A stretch of DNA of 64,000 nt from Sphingobacterium sp. HMA12 (GTDB taxonomy: Bacteria > Bacteroidota > Bacteroidia > Sphingobacteriales > Sphingobacteriaceae). Of this stretch, positions 56,538 to 64,000 are shown piece by piece. The notes under the pieces were generated by a model. That model saw only the letters and a program-made list of their open reading frames with translations. It made no database searches and was not told the DNA's origin. The first letter of the stretch is position 1. Each line of letters opens with the position of its first letter. Where the stretch lies: the NCBI RefSeq assembly GCF_002933815.1, contig NZ_BEYR01000002.1, positions 558,001-622,000 of the forward strand. Direction: 5' to 3'. The position numbers and the translations under genes were made by a program.

Positions 56538-58181
56538 TTAATACGGATATTTTGCTACCAGTGGAATCTGTCTTCCCGTACCAAAAGCCTTGGGGCTGAC
56601 CCGGAGGATTGGCGGGGCCTGAAAGCGTTTAAATTCAGCATTATTCAGCAATTTACTTACTCTTTCTACTAACGCTTTTTCGAAACCCATCGCTACAACT
56701 TCGGAGCCGCTCTTTTCATTCTCAATCAATTCATATAGGATCTTATCCAGCAGGTCGTACTCCGGCAGGGAATCCGAGTCTTTTTGATCGGGACGCAATT
56801 CGGCTGAGGGGGCCTTCTCAATAGTGTTGACCGGAATAATTTCACGCTCCCGATTGATATAACGAGCCAGTTCATAAGCGCTGGATTTATAAACGTCGCC
56901 AATAACCGAAATGGAGCCCGCCATGTCCCCATACAAGGTGCCGTAACCAACAGCGGCCTCGCTTTTATTAGAAGTATTTAATAGGATATTGCCAAACTTG
57001 TTCGATATGGCCATCAAAACAACAGCACGTGCACGTGCCTGTATATTTTCTTCGGTGGTATCAGGCTTCAAGTCTTCGAAAAGCGGAGCAAGTGTATTTT
57101 CATATGCTGATGCAATATCTTTAATGGGGACGATATGGTGTTTGCAGCCGGTATTGGTCACCAGGTCCATTGCATCTTTGATGGAATGTTCTGAGGAATA
57201 GACAGAGGGCATTAAAATTGAAAGGACATTGTCCGCACCAAGCGCTTCACAGGCCAGCGCAGCAACTAAGGCTGAATCTAATCCACCTGATAAACCTAAC
57301 ACCGCTCTTTTGAAACCTGATTTTTGGAAATAATCACGTAACCCTAAAATTAATGCGTCATGGATCAAGGCAATCTCTGTTGCAGGATCTTTTGTCGTTG
57401 CGGTGGTTGAAGTGATATTTCTCTGATGATAGGTGATATACTGTAGGTCTTCTTCAAATCGTTTTAATTCAGCAACCTTTGTTCCCTCTTTGTTGAACGC
57501 AAGTGATCTGCCATCGAAAATAATATCCATATGTGCGCCCACTTGGTTGACATAGATCAGTGGGCGATTGGACTTCTCGACCTGAAGGGAGAGCACTTTA
57601 ACGCGCTTTTCAAAATGTGTGTACGAGAATGGCGAAGCTGCAATATTGATCAGCAGATCAGGGTTCTCTTTTCGGAGTTCGGCCATAGGGTCACCTACGT
57701 AAGAGTTACCACCCTCATCGTCGTCCCAAAGATCTTCACATATGGTCAGGGCAATTTTTACACCGTTCAATGCGATGCAGTCAAAACGCTTGTTGGGTTC
57801 AAAGTAGCGGTATTCATCAAATACATCGTAATCTGGTAATAAACCTTTTTTTACAATATTTCGAACAGCTCCCTGTTCGATAAATACGGCAGTATTGTAA
57901 AGCGCTTTTCCTTCGGGATCGCTGTTTGTGACAGGCGCACCGATGATACAGGCTATGTCTTGGCAGTGGGCTGCAATCTGGTGGATAGCTTCGTTGCACT
58001 GTTGTTTAAATACGTTACTTCGCAGCAGGTCTTTGGCCGGATAACCTCCGATAGCGAGTTCTGCAAATATGATAAGATCAGCCGATGCTTCTTTGGCTTG
58101 GTTGATGGCTTGAATTATTTTTTTTGTATTTGCTTCAAAATTGCCAATATGGTAATTCAATTGTGCTAAAGCTATTTTCAT
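56538..58181 (-). CDS. nadE: glutamine-dependent NAD(+) synthase
   Basis: 547 residues, the usual length of the shorter bacterial glutamine-dependent form. The N-terminal nitrilase-like amidohydrolase domain (about 1-255) has the Glu-Lys-Cys triad: Glu41 (FAELAIGGYP), Lys112 (VKKGLLPDYDVFDE) and Cys148 (LTICEDLWDD). The C-terminal synthetase domain has the ATP-pyrophosphatase P-loop LSGGLDSA (about 297-304) and GTLYGDMAGS. It converts nicotinic acid adenine dinucleotide to NAD using glutamine-derived ammonia and ATP in the cytoplasm. A weak TAAATTTG element on the minus strand at 58296-58303 could be its promoter. It is a housekeeping gene and not part of the glycan locus. Confidence 0.97.
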   Translation of the reverse strand: MKIALAQLNYHIGNFEANTKKIIQAINQAKEASADLIIFAELAIGGYPAKDLLRSNVFKQQCNEAIHQIAAHCQDIACIIGAPVTNSDPEGKALYNTAVFIEQGAVRNIVKKGLLPDYDVFDEYRYFEPNKRFDCIALNGVKIALTICEDLWDDDEGGNSYVGDPMAELRKENPDLLINIAASPFSYTHFEKRVKVLSLQVEKSNRPLIYVNQVGAHMDIIFDGRSLAFNKEGTKVAELKRFEEDLQYITYHQRNITSTTATTKDPATEIALIHDALILGLRDYFQKSGFKRAVLGLSGGLDSALVAALACEALGADNVLSILMPSVYSSEHSIKDAMDLVTNTGCKHHIVPIKDIASAYENTLAPLFEDLKPDTTEENIQARARAVVLMAISNKFGNILLNTSNKSEAAVGYGTLYGDMAGSISVIGDVYKSSAYELARYINREREIIPVNTIEKAPSAELRPDQKDSDSLPEYDLLDKILYELIENEKSGSEVVAMGFEKALVERVSKLLNNAEFKRFQAPPILRVSPKAFGTGRQIPLVAKYPY

Positions 58182-58598
58182 CCTGTTTATTTTTCCAATT
58201 TATTAGATCGCAATTGCCGTATAGGAAACCCTGATAGTTCCCTGTCTTTTTACGCACATCATTAAATGTTGTATATACTGACAAAAACTGTTACACAAAT
58301 TTATTCCTTTTTATTGAAAGTGTTTTGTTTATTGATATTGTTTTCTAAAAGAATTCAGGCTTTCATTGTCCTACTTATTTTTTTCTTAAAAACTCCCATA
58401 TAATTTTTTGACTCGGAAGACTGTTATGGTCTACCTGATTTATCAAATCTTGACAACACTGCTTCAAAACGCGTTTAAAAGCATCTCAATGATTTTTTTT
58501 GTGCACTATTCGCTATGATTGTATCTTTCTGTTAATTTTATTTCACAATTAGTGTCACCCAAACAAAGTCACTAGCCTGTTACAATTTGCTAAATTGT

Positions 58599-58634
58599 TT
58601 TAACATAATTTTAACAACGTTAAATGCTGTTAAA
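58599..58634. promoter_or_regulatory. four half-site array upstream of sRNA promoter
   Basis: TTTAAC occurs at 58599-58604 and 58610-58615, and its reverse complement GTTAAA at 58619-58624 and 58629-58634. The copies are about one helical turn apart and almost symmetric around 58617. The array ends 4 bp before the -33 element, the position of an activator or repressor site. Confidence 0.5.
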
Positions 58635-58638
58635 TTTC

Positions 58639-58669
58639 TTGACATGAAAGGGAATGTATGTTACCTTTG
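58639..58669 (+). promoter_or_regulatory. consensus primary-sigma promoter (Bacteroidota type)
   Basis: TTGACA (58639-58644) and TACCTTTG (58662-58669) match the TTG and TAnnTTTG elements exactly, with 20 bp between TTG and TA. Transcription would start near 58676 on the plus strand. No plus-strand gene follows, only a terminator. Confidence 0.65.
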
Positions 58670-58675
58670 ATATAT

Positions 58676-58785
58676 CAAAACAGAAAGATATATACAAAAT
58701 AATATATAAAGAACTTTTCATAATTTAGGTTAATAATTGGTTAGGTAAAGCTCGGAGTTCCCCACTTCGAGCTTTTGTTGTTTAA
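58676..58785 (+). ncRNA. predicted orphan small RNA, about 110 nt
   Basis: The stretch between the consensus promoter and a strong intrinsic terminator is about 110 nt, AT-rich in its first 70 nt, and has no start codon with a credible frame. No plus-strand gene lies downstream, so it is not a leader. I recognise no known RNA family (not 6S, tmRNA or RNase P by length and sequence). The exact ends are estimates. Confidence 0.5.
58747..58783 (+). terminator. terminator of the predicted small RNA
   Basis: AAAGCTCGGAGT (58747-58758) pairs with ACTTCGAGCTTT (58764-58775), twelve pairs with one G-U wobble, around a TCCCC loop. The tail TGTTGTTT follows. The GC-rich core and U-rich end are typical. 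Confidence 0.75.
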
Positions 58786-58971
58786 AGCTTTTCTATACTG
58801 GTCGCACATGAAGCTTTCGTTCGGCTGGATTCCTAAGTCGGGAAATGCACTTATTGTTCTAGTTTGGGTATATTATTTTGAGCAGATTGCGGGTTCCTAT
58901 TTTCTGGTAGCGAAGGAAAAATATAATGCTGTGTTATTCGATAAGATATGTTGATTAACGGAGGGAAATAG

Positions 58972-59007
58972 AAAACGCCTAAAGTCAGAATTTGCTTTAG
59001 ACGTTTT
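58972..59007 (-). terminator. terminator of FKBP operon
   Basis: AAAACG plus CTAAAG (58972-58984, one bulged base) pairs with CTTTAG plus CGTTTT (58995-59007). On the minus strand the tail reads TTTTCTATTT. It lies about 45 bp after the stop of the last FKBP gene. Confidence 0.6.
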
Positions 59008-59052
59008 TACGTTTGTATTTTATGAATATTGTCGTCTCTTTGTTGGAGGATC

Positions 59053-59652
59053 TTATTTAATGTCTACGACTTCGATAACAAAATCCAATGGAGAATTAGC
59101 TGGTATTTTGCCCATTGCTAGACTCCCATGTGCCCATCTGGAAGGTACTATAATATGGATCTTTGAGCCTTTTTGAAGCCCTTTTTCGGTTAGCCCGCCT
59201 AGTTTCATATCTCCAATCCTCTTTGGTGCAAAGGCGAATGTCCAGGCCGGAATAATGGTGCTGTCGAAGGGATATTGATAGCCTGTATTCGTTCTAATGT
59301 TGAAGGTTGATGTTTTTCCTGCTTCCGTTTGATCAAAGATATTCCCATTCAAAAGTTTTCCTACATATTTTACAGTAGGTGAAAATTTAAGATGTTTTGC
59401 ATTTAGTGTATCTACTATTTTATAGTTATAGTTACCCGTTCCCGTGACAAGCATCTCATACCAAATTCCCGTTTCTGTATCATACTGTGCATCAGGAAAC
59501 TTGCTGTCAACATAATTTTTAAGTAGGACGGAATCCGTTTTAAATTGCTCAGTCGCATCATAAATTGGGATATCGTCGTTTTTATTGCAGCTAACATTCA
59601 GCAGAGTGAGGGCTACTATTCCTAAAAATAAAGGCGATAAAAACTTATTCAT
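59053..59652 (-). CDS. FKBP-type peptidyl-prolyl isomerase lipoprotein (copy 1)
   Basis: 199 residues. The lipoprotein signal ends at Cys22 (LNVSC), followed by NKNDD, a charged stretch like the Bacteroidota surface-export signal. The FKBP fold lies at about 90-199: VKYVGKLLNGNIFDQTEAGKT, GGLTEKGLQKGSKIHIIVPS, then SRWAHGSLAMGKIPANSPLDF and VIEVVDI (the last motif is the classic FKBP end, with PANSPL for PPNSPL). It should help fold proteins in the periplasm or at the outer membrane; several aromatic residues of the standard active site are replaced, so isomerase activity is uncertain. It is the last of three tandem paralogues. Confidence 0.85.
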   Translation of the reverse strand: MNKFLSPLFLGIVALTLLNVSCNKNDDIPIYDATEQFKTDSVLLKNYVDSKFPDAQYDTETGIWYEMLVTGTGNYNYKIVDTLNAKHLKFSPTVKYVGKLLNGNIFDQTEAGKTSTFNIRTNTGYQYPFDSTIIPAWTFAFAPKRIGDMKLGGLTEKGLQKGSKIHIIVPSRWAHGSLAMGKIPANSPLDFVIEVVDIK

Positions 59653-59661
59653 AGCATAATT

Positions 59662-59695
59662 AATAGGTCTTCAAAACTTTTTTTGAAGACCTATT
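59662..59695. repeat. 15-bp perfect hairpin between FKBP copies 2 and 1
   Basis: AATAGGTCTTCAAAA (59662-59676) and its exact reverse complement (59681-59695) enclose a 4-base loop. The stem ends 9 bp before the start codon of copy 1, so it lies across the expected ribosome-binding area. A T-run follows only on the plus strand. Confidence 0.7.
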
Positions 59696-59710
59696 GTGTT
59701 TTTTGAAAGA

Positions 59711-60361
59711 CTATTTATTTTTAATATCAACAACCTCAATTGTAAAATCTAAAGGTGATTTAGCTGGAATCGAAACGTCTGAAGCGGAAGAGCCTTGTTT
59801 ACCCGTATCACCGTAAGCCCAAGGAGACGGGGTAATAATGCGGATTTTAGATCCTTTTTTTAGACCTGTTGGTGTAATTCCTCCCGTTGGAATATCCTTG
59901 CCATTATACGATATGGATTTCGGAAGAAATGCGATCTGCCAAGCTGTGATAACGCTAGATAAATTCAATGTTGCTGTTTTTCCCTCTTCGGTTTGTTGGA
60001 ATATTGTGCCACTAGGAACGAGTTTACCAATATATTTTACTGTTGCATCAGGTGCAATAATTCCACCATTGGAATTAAATGAATAGGTGTATGAGCTCTC
60101 CTCTCCAGTTACTAAAAGCTGGTAGGCTAGACCTAGAGAATCAATATATTGTACATTCTGAAGCTGGTTGTCTGCCACATATTTTTTGATAATAGGAAAT
60201 TGTTCTTCAACTCGCTTATTGTTGATGGAATCCTGAATGCGCTGTTTTTCCAGTTGTTCTCTTTCCCAAGCGGCATAGTCAAAATTGTCTTTGTTACAGC
60301 TAGCAAAAAAGATGGAGGCCAGTGTTAGTCCAAAGAGTAGAATAGAAAGTAGTTTTTTCAT
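59711..60361 (-). CDS. FKBP-type peptidyl-prolyl isomerase lipoprotein (copy 2)
   Basis: 216 residues with lipobox FFASC (Cys22) followed by NKDNFDY. A charged helical segment (WEREQLEKQRIQDSINNKRVEE) linking anchor and enzyme spans about residues 32-55. The FKBP domain follows at about 95-216: VKYIGKLVPSGTIFQQTEEGKT, GITPTGLKKGSKIRIITPSPWAYGDTG split around residues 168-195, and VSIPAKSPLDFTIEVVDI. Here the PWAYG motif of canonical FKBPs is intact, so this copy may be the most active. It stands between copies 3 and 1, separated from each by a hairpin. Function in outer-membrane or surface protein folding is inferred from the lipoprotein signal. Confidence 0.88.
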   Translation of the reverse strand: MKKLLSILLFGLTLASIFFASCNKDNFDYAAWEREQLEKQRIQDSINNKRVEEQFPIIKKYVADNQLQNVQYIDSLGLAYQLLVTGEESSYTYSFNSNGGIIAPDATVKYIGKLVPSGTIFQQTEEGKTATLNLSSVITAWQIAFLPKSISYNGKDIPTGGITPTGLKKGSKIRIITPSPWAYGDTGKQGSSASDVSIPAKSPLDFTIEVVDIKNK

Positions 60362-60384
60362 GGTATTATATTAATTTTCATGAA

Positions 60385-60413
60385 GAAGCCATTCTCGGTA
60401 TGAAAATGGCTTC
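60385..60413. repeat. 9-bp hairpin between FKBP copies 3 and 2
   Basis: GAAGCCATT (60385-60393) and AATGGCTTC (60405-60413) form a perfect stem with an 11-base loop, between the stop of copy 3 and the start of copy 2. Only 23 bp remain to the start codon, too little for a separate promoter, so an attenuator or processing role is likely. Confidence 0.6.
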
Positions 60414-60429
60414 GTTAAATAGTATGTTT

Positions 60430-61086
60430 TTAGTTTGAAGTGGCTTTTTCAATGTTCACAACTTCGATCTCATAAACTAATGGAGAATTAGCGGGAATCG
60501 ATGGGCCATCACCAATTTTATAATCTCTATTATCAAATCCCCACACAGAAGGTGTGGCCAATTTAATTTTGGAACCTTTTTTTAGACCTTTAGGTAAAAG
60601 TCCTAATAATTTTTTCTCAGCTCCATTGCTGTTAATGGATTCTGGAACGAATGCAAAGAACCAACATGCACCAAGAAATTGTCCTTGTGTTGTTTCATTA
60701 TAAGTAATTCTTAAATCAGAATAATTGGCTGGTGTTCCTTCTTTTGTTTGAGCGAATACAGTCTTATTGTTATCCATTAACTCGCCTTTATAGTTAACAC
60801 TGATTTTAGGAATACCTGTAGTATAGTCGAATGGATCTCCAGTTCCCTCATTTAAGACCTCATACCAGATTCCAATAGAGTCAGAAGAAAATTTCGGATT
60901 TGTAAAATTTGCGGCAGCATAATCTTTTATAGCCTGTGCCTGTTGTTTTTTTGTTTTATATTGTCTGATCTGTTCCTGTCTGATCTTTTCGTTTATAGCA
61001 TCATAATCGATGTTATCTTTGCTACAAGATGCGAAGATCATTCCCAGACACAAAAATGCCATTAAAAATTTCGTGATATTTTTCAT
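60430..61086 (-). CDS. FKBP-type peptidyl-prolyl isomerase lipoprotein (copy 3)
   Basis: 218 residues, lipobox IFASC (Cys21) followed by SKDNIDY. A charged helix (INEKIRQEQIRQYKTKKQQA) leads to the FKBP domain (about 95-215): ISVNYKGELMDNNKTVFAQTKEG, LLGLLPKGLKKGSKIKLATPS split around residues 155-180, and IPANSPLVYEIEVVNI. It is the first gene of the three-gene cluster on the minus strand. Compared with copy 2, the PWAYG motif is changed to SVWGFD, which may weaken or alter proline isomerase activity. The three copies are divergent, so the duplications are old. Confidence 0.87.
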   Translation of the reverse strand: MKNITKFLMAFLCLGMIFASCSKDNIDYDAINEKIRQEQIRQYKTKKQQAQAIKDYAAANFTNPKFSSDSIGIWYEVLNEGTGDPFDYTTGIPKISVNYKGELMDNNKTVFAQTKEGTPANYSDLRITYNETTQGQFLGACWFFAFVPESINSNGAEKKLLGLLPKGLKKGSKIKLATPSVWGFDNRDYKIGDGPSIPANSPLVYEIEVVNIEKATSN

Positions 61087-61161
61087 AATTTCTTAAAGTG
61101 TGTATTAATTATAAAACTCCAAACGCAGGTTCATTTGGTTTCGCTACACAAATATGTTAAA

Positions 61162-61629
61162 TTATTCTAAAAAAACACCTAACTCTTTTGAATTCAGATA
61201 TTTTTGTTGTATGTTTTTTAAGCGAAATTCGCTGTCAAATCGAAGGATGCTCGGGAAAACCATTTGTTTCCCCTGCAATAGCAGTAGCGCCAAAGGATGG
61301 TACTGGCCGGTTTTTTTTCTATTCGATTTAGCTTTCCAGATGCTTTGGTCAAAGTTGATCTCCGCCACCGATTCCGCATCCAGACTGACTGCATAATAAT
61401 TTTTATTGATCACAGTGACAAGATCCTGCTTGGTGAATATTTCCTGCTCCATCTTCCGGCAATAGCTACACCAGTCGGTATGGATAAAAATAAGGGTCTC
61501 CCGCGGTTCCACTGCAAGTAATGAATCGAGCTGTTCAAAACTGACCCAATTTATCCGCTCCTGCCCAAAATGGAGGAGCGGATAAAATAATGCGATCAAT
61601 AACATGCTTATTTTCCGGCAATATTTCAT
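61162..61629 (-). CDS. thioredoxin-like protein, exported
   Basis: I start at the ATG at 61629 (156 aa), which begins a signal-like MKYCRKISMLLIALFYPLLH ending HFGQ. The frame is open back to 61815 but that part overlaps the preceding receptor gene. The thioredoxin-like fold shows TLIFIHTDWCSYCRKMEQEI with the CxxC motif (CSYC), then AVSLDAESVAEINFDQSIW and HPLALLLLQG, and a final FPSILRFD. The cis-Pro position is FPSI. The gene follows the TonB-dependent receptor gene by 40 nt in the same direction, so the two are probably one transcript. It could reduce or hold a metal or disulfide partner in the periplasm. Confidence 0.78.
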   Translation of the reverse strand: MKYCRKISMLLIALFYPLLHFGQERINWVSFEQLDSLLAVEPRETLIFIHTDWCSYCRKMEQEIFTKQDLVTVINKNYYAVSLDAESVAEINFDQSIWKAKSNRKKTGQYHPLALLLLQGKQMVFPSILRFDSEFRLKNIQQKYLNSKELGVFLE

Positions 61630-61669
61630 TGTTTTTTTATTAGCGTCTATTTCTTCCAATGGCAATCTC

Positions 61670-64000
61670 TTAATGAAAGTGGCCGATCCGGAGTCCAAAG
61701 GTGTATGTACGCGGTCTTGTTGGTCCGTAGATGTAATCTGAATCCCGTAAAGCGCCTTTGTCAAAATCCTTTTGAAAAGCGTTGAACATATTCTGGACGC
61801 CACCAAAGAATTCAATGCTGAAATCCTTGTGTACAGGTAGTGTATAGCCCAGCCGTAGGTTCAATTCAACAAAATCTCTTGCATTTTTTAAGGTCATGAT
61901 ATCTTGCTGGATATGGGGTACAATCATTTTACCGGTGTATACTCCCGTCAAGTCGACTGCAAATCGTTTTGTTGCTTTCAGGTTTGTATTCATATAGCCA
62001 TAGATATTGGGCGTACGGACATATTTCTTTGTCCAGATATCATGTGCATCCTCTTTGCCCTCATAGATCAGCTGATCTTTTTTATAACGCGAGCGTTGGA
62101 TTGTTCCTCCAGTCTGAAAGGAAAGCCAGGATGAAGGTGCAATATTGATTTCGATGTTAGAACCATACACGCGCGCGCCTTCACCATTCTGCATCTCCTG
62201 AATGATCAGGCCGTCTTTTTCTGAGGCCATGATATTGACAAATTGGTTGTTGAGGTCCGTGTAGAAACCTTCGACAAGTAAGCTTGTCTGTACATTCCCA
62301 AAATTTTTATTATAACTAAAAGATCCCGTGTAAGCATTGGAGTATTCGGTTTTTAAGTTTTCACCGATTAAGACAAAAACCTGATTGCCGCCAATGGAGG
62401 TCACGTGCATGTCTTCATTAAAGGCTTGTGGCGCCCGAAAACCACGTGCGTATCCCCCTCGGAATTGCAGGTCTTTCGTTATATCGTAGAGAACCGTTAG
62501 CCGTGGGCTAAAAGTGCCAAAGCGCTGATCCGAATGACGGTTTATTCCTGCCAGGCTATATTTTCCGTCAACATAGGTATAATCGTATCGGGCACCGATC
62601 AGTGTTTTTAGTGTTTCAAAGGGTTTCCATTCGTATTGGGCGTAGGTTCCTAATCCTTTGTTCTGCTGATCGATAGTGCGCTTGTATCCGGGTATTTCAT
62701 CCTGTGTATCATTGTAGGAAAATTCTACACCAGCAGTAAATACATCCTTTTCAAAATTGTAGGTGTATTGACTTCCCACAACTAACGCGATGTCGTTTGT
62801 CTTTCCATACGAATTGGATGCAAGTGTACTGTCTGCGAGCGTAGTTCCGCCACCAAGACCGCCATAATAGCTGTCACGTACGGTTTTCTGAACGGAACCA
62901 TAAGCCGATAATTTGTGTTTGTAATCTTCGGAATAATGATCGTAGGTGATTCCGCCAACAATGGAGCTGGTTTGCAATTGCTCTGTGATCTGAGTCAGGT
63001 GGGGCGCTTTATCAAGCTGATCTCCACCCCGACGGAATTCATTGACTGTGCTAAAATCAATGGTAATTTTATCCAGATCGCTCGGTTTGTAAAATACCTT
63101 GGTGCCAAACGTAGTATTTCGAAGCTTGGTGATCTCCGAAAATCCATCGCCATTGGCGTCGTAAGATTCCCTATTGCGGTGCATGCCATAAAATGTTGCG
63201 CCGGTTTTTAAGTCCTCTGCCACAAGAGAGGTATTGAAGTCTACCGTATTGTCCCAGCTTTTGCCGCCGATTAATGAATTGGTGGATTTTACCTGCCAGT
63301 CGTTCTCGACAGGGTCCTTCGTAATGATATTGATGGTTCCGGCGATGGCATTGGCTCCGAATAGTGCTGAGCCACCGCTACGGACAACTTCGATCCGGTC
63401 AATCATGCTGGTCGGGATCTGATCCAATCCATAGACACTGTTTAATGCCGAAAATACAGCTCTACTGTTGATTAATATCTGTGAATATGGTCCTTCAAGA
63501 CCATTGAGCCTGACCTGCGAAAAACCACAATTTTGACAGTTGTTTTCCACCCGAACACCAGGCTGATAATTTAATGTCTCTGACATTGCGACGGATTGTG
63601 TCGCATTGAATAGTTTTGGGCCAATGACATTGACCACAACCGGTGCATCCTTGCGTTTGACACCGTAACGCGTAGCCGAAACGACAACCTCGTCGAGATT
63701 GAGGTTGTCTTCCTCAAGCTGGATCTGAAGCGGTGATTTTAAGGTGTCCAAACTGATCACTTTTGTCAGTGAACGATATCCTACAGCGGAAATATTTAAA
63801 GTTACTTTGGGCGTAGTCAGGCTATTGAGTTTAAAGTGTCCATCAGCATCCGATGTTGTGGCTGATTTGCTGTTCTTTATGGTCAATGTGCCAGAAGCAA
63901 TGGCTTCACGGTTTTTATTGAATAAATATCCCTCCAAAGGTGATTGTGCGTATATGGTGGATGTGCCGGCTAATAGTGTAGCCAGCAACGTATATTGCTT
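61670..64000 (-). CDS. TonB-dependent receptor, 5' end outside window
   Basis: The frame remains open to the window end (codons before the TTG at 63988 continue), so the gene is cut on its 5' side; at least 776 residues are visible. The end of a signal peptide (TLLATLLAGTSTIYAQ) is followed by a carboxypeptidase-regulatory-like domain, the TonB-box-like LDEVVVSATRYGVKRKDAP, and the plug with NYQPGVRVENNCQNCGFSQV, LNGLEGPYSQILINSR and GANAIAGTINIITK. The barrel ends with TYTFGLRIGHFH. This subgroup resembles metal-chelate or cobalamin-type receptors rather than SusC, and no SusD is adjacent. The Cys pair of the plug (NCQNC) and the downstream thioredoxin-like gene hint at a metal cargo; this is inference. 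Confidence 0.88.
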   Translation of the reverse strand, partial: KQYTLLATLLAGTSTIYAQSPLEGYLFNKNREAIASGTLTIKNSKSATTSDADGHFKLNSLTTPKVTLNISAVGYRSLTKVISLDTLKSPLQIQLEEDNLNLDEVVVSATRYGVKRKDAPVVVNVIGPKLFNATQSVAMSETLNYQPGVRVENNCQNCGFSQVRLNGLEGPYSQILINSRAVFSALNSVYGLDQIPTSMIDRIEVVRSGGSALFGANAIAGTINIITKDPVENDWQVKSTNSLIGGKSWDNTVDFNTSLVAEDLKTGATFYGMHRNRESYDANGDGFSEITKLRNTTFGTKVFYKPSDLDKITIDFSTVNEFRRGGDQLDKAPHLTQITEQLQTSSIVGGITYDHYSEDYKHKLSAYGSVQKTVRDSYYGGLGGGTTLADSTLASNSYGKTNDIALVVGSQYTYNFEKDVFTAGVEFSYNDTQDEIPGYKRTIDQQNKGLGTYAQYEWKPFETLKTLIGARYDYTYVDGKYSLAGINRHSDQRFGTFSPRLTVLYDITKDLQFRGGYARGFRAPQAFNEDMHVTSIGGNQVFVLIGENLKTEYSNAYTGSFSYNKNFGNVQTSLLVEGFYTDLNNQFVNIMASEKDGLIIQEMQNGEGARVYGSNIEINIAPSSWLSFQTGGTIQRSRYKKDQLIYEGKEDAHDIWTKKYVRTPNIYGYMNTNLKATKRFAVDLTGVYTGKMIVPHIQQDIMTLKNARDFVELNLRLGYTLPVHKDFSIEFFGGVQNMFNAFQKDFDKGALRDSDYIYGPTRPRTYTFGLRIGHFH

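Larger units (their letters stand above)
58182..59052. other. 871-base gap containing a small-RNA locus
   Basis: No protein gene is supported here. The part next to nadE is AT-rich and holds its promoter. Positions 58599-58785 contain an operator-like array, a consensus promoter and a terminator on the plus strand. From 58786 to about 58970 nothing is recognised. A hairpin at 58972-59007 ends the FKBP operon. Confidence 0.6.

Noticed and set aside
61630..61815. 62-residue N-terminal extension of the thioredoxin-like protein
   Set aside because: It lies mostly within the 3' end of the receptor gene in another frame; the ATG at 61629 starts a proper signal peptide.

Overview
The window reads as chromosomal DNA of a Bacteroidota, most likely Sphingobacterium or a close Sphingobacteriaceae relative. 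Reasons: a SusC/SusD pair, many AQ-type signal peptides and Cys lipoproteins, promoter-like TTG-N20-TAnnTTTG elements, a fused rhamnulose-1-phosphate aldolase/dehydrogenase, and AT-rich spacers around genes of moderate GC. The species is inference. I saw no tRNA, rRNA, IS element, phage gene or CRISPR array.

Positions 1-24309 (all +) are the first half of a polysaccharide utilization locus for a rhamnose-containing glycan. It holds two GH78 alpha-L-rhamnosidases (the first cut by the window edge), a DUF3826 protein, a sialidase-fold propeller, a secreted esterase, an exported TIM-barrel isomerase-like protein, a GH28 polygalacturonase-type enzyme, a five-bladed-propeller glycosidase, a GH2 enzyme, SusC, SusD, and a beta-helix protein with an L-rhamnose mutarotase domain at its C-terminus. 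A Gfo/Idh/MocA oxidoreductase and a sodium:solute symporter follow.

Positions 24316-33010 hold a divergent IclR regulator and a tightly coupled operon. The operon encodes a solute-binding-protein homologue without signal peptide, two tandem CaiB/BaiF family III CoA-transferases, a second signal-less solute-binding-protein homologue, a Gfo/Idh/MocA oxidoreductase, a MaoC-like hydratase and a FucP-type MFS permease. No ABC permease or ATPase is present. This is the strongest candidate for an undescribed system: an apparently cytosolic route through CoA thioesters, embedded in a rhamnan/pectin locus.

Positions 33141-47946 are a second carbohydrate-active block: a third GH78, a LacZ-type GH2, a GH106 rhamnosidase, a GH127 beta-L-arabinofuranosidase-type enzyme, a SASA esterase and a DUF5703 protein. 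Positions 48221-54169 encode the complete cytoplasmic L-rhamnose route: RhaT, aldolase/dehydrogenase fusion, RhaI isomerase and rhamnulokinase. A GntR-type regulator with a LacI-like sensor follows (54511-55548). A 10-bp element occurs upstream of both rhaT and this regulator. Together the locus would strip rhamnose, galactose/arabinose-type sugars and acyl groups outside or in the periplasm and feed rhamnose to lactate plus DHAP.

Positions 55700-64000 are mostly housekeeping or unrelated genes on the minus strand: a DUF4136 lipoprotein, NAD synthase, three tandem FKBP-type lipoproteins separated by large hairpins, a thioredoxin-like protein and an edge-truncated TonB-dependent receptor. The 871-base gap at 58182-59052 contains a consensus promoter, an operator-like array and an intrinsic terminator that together outline a small RNA of about 110 nt.
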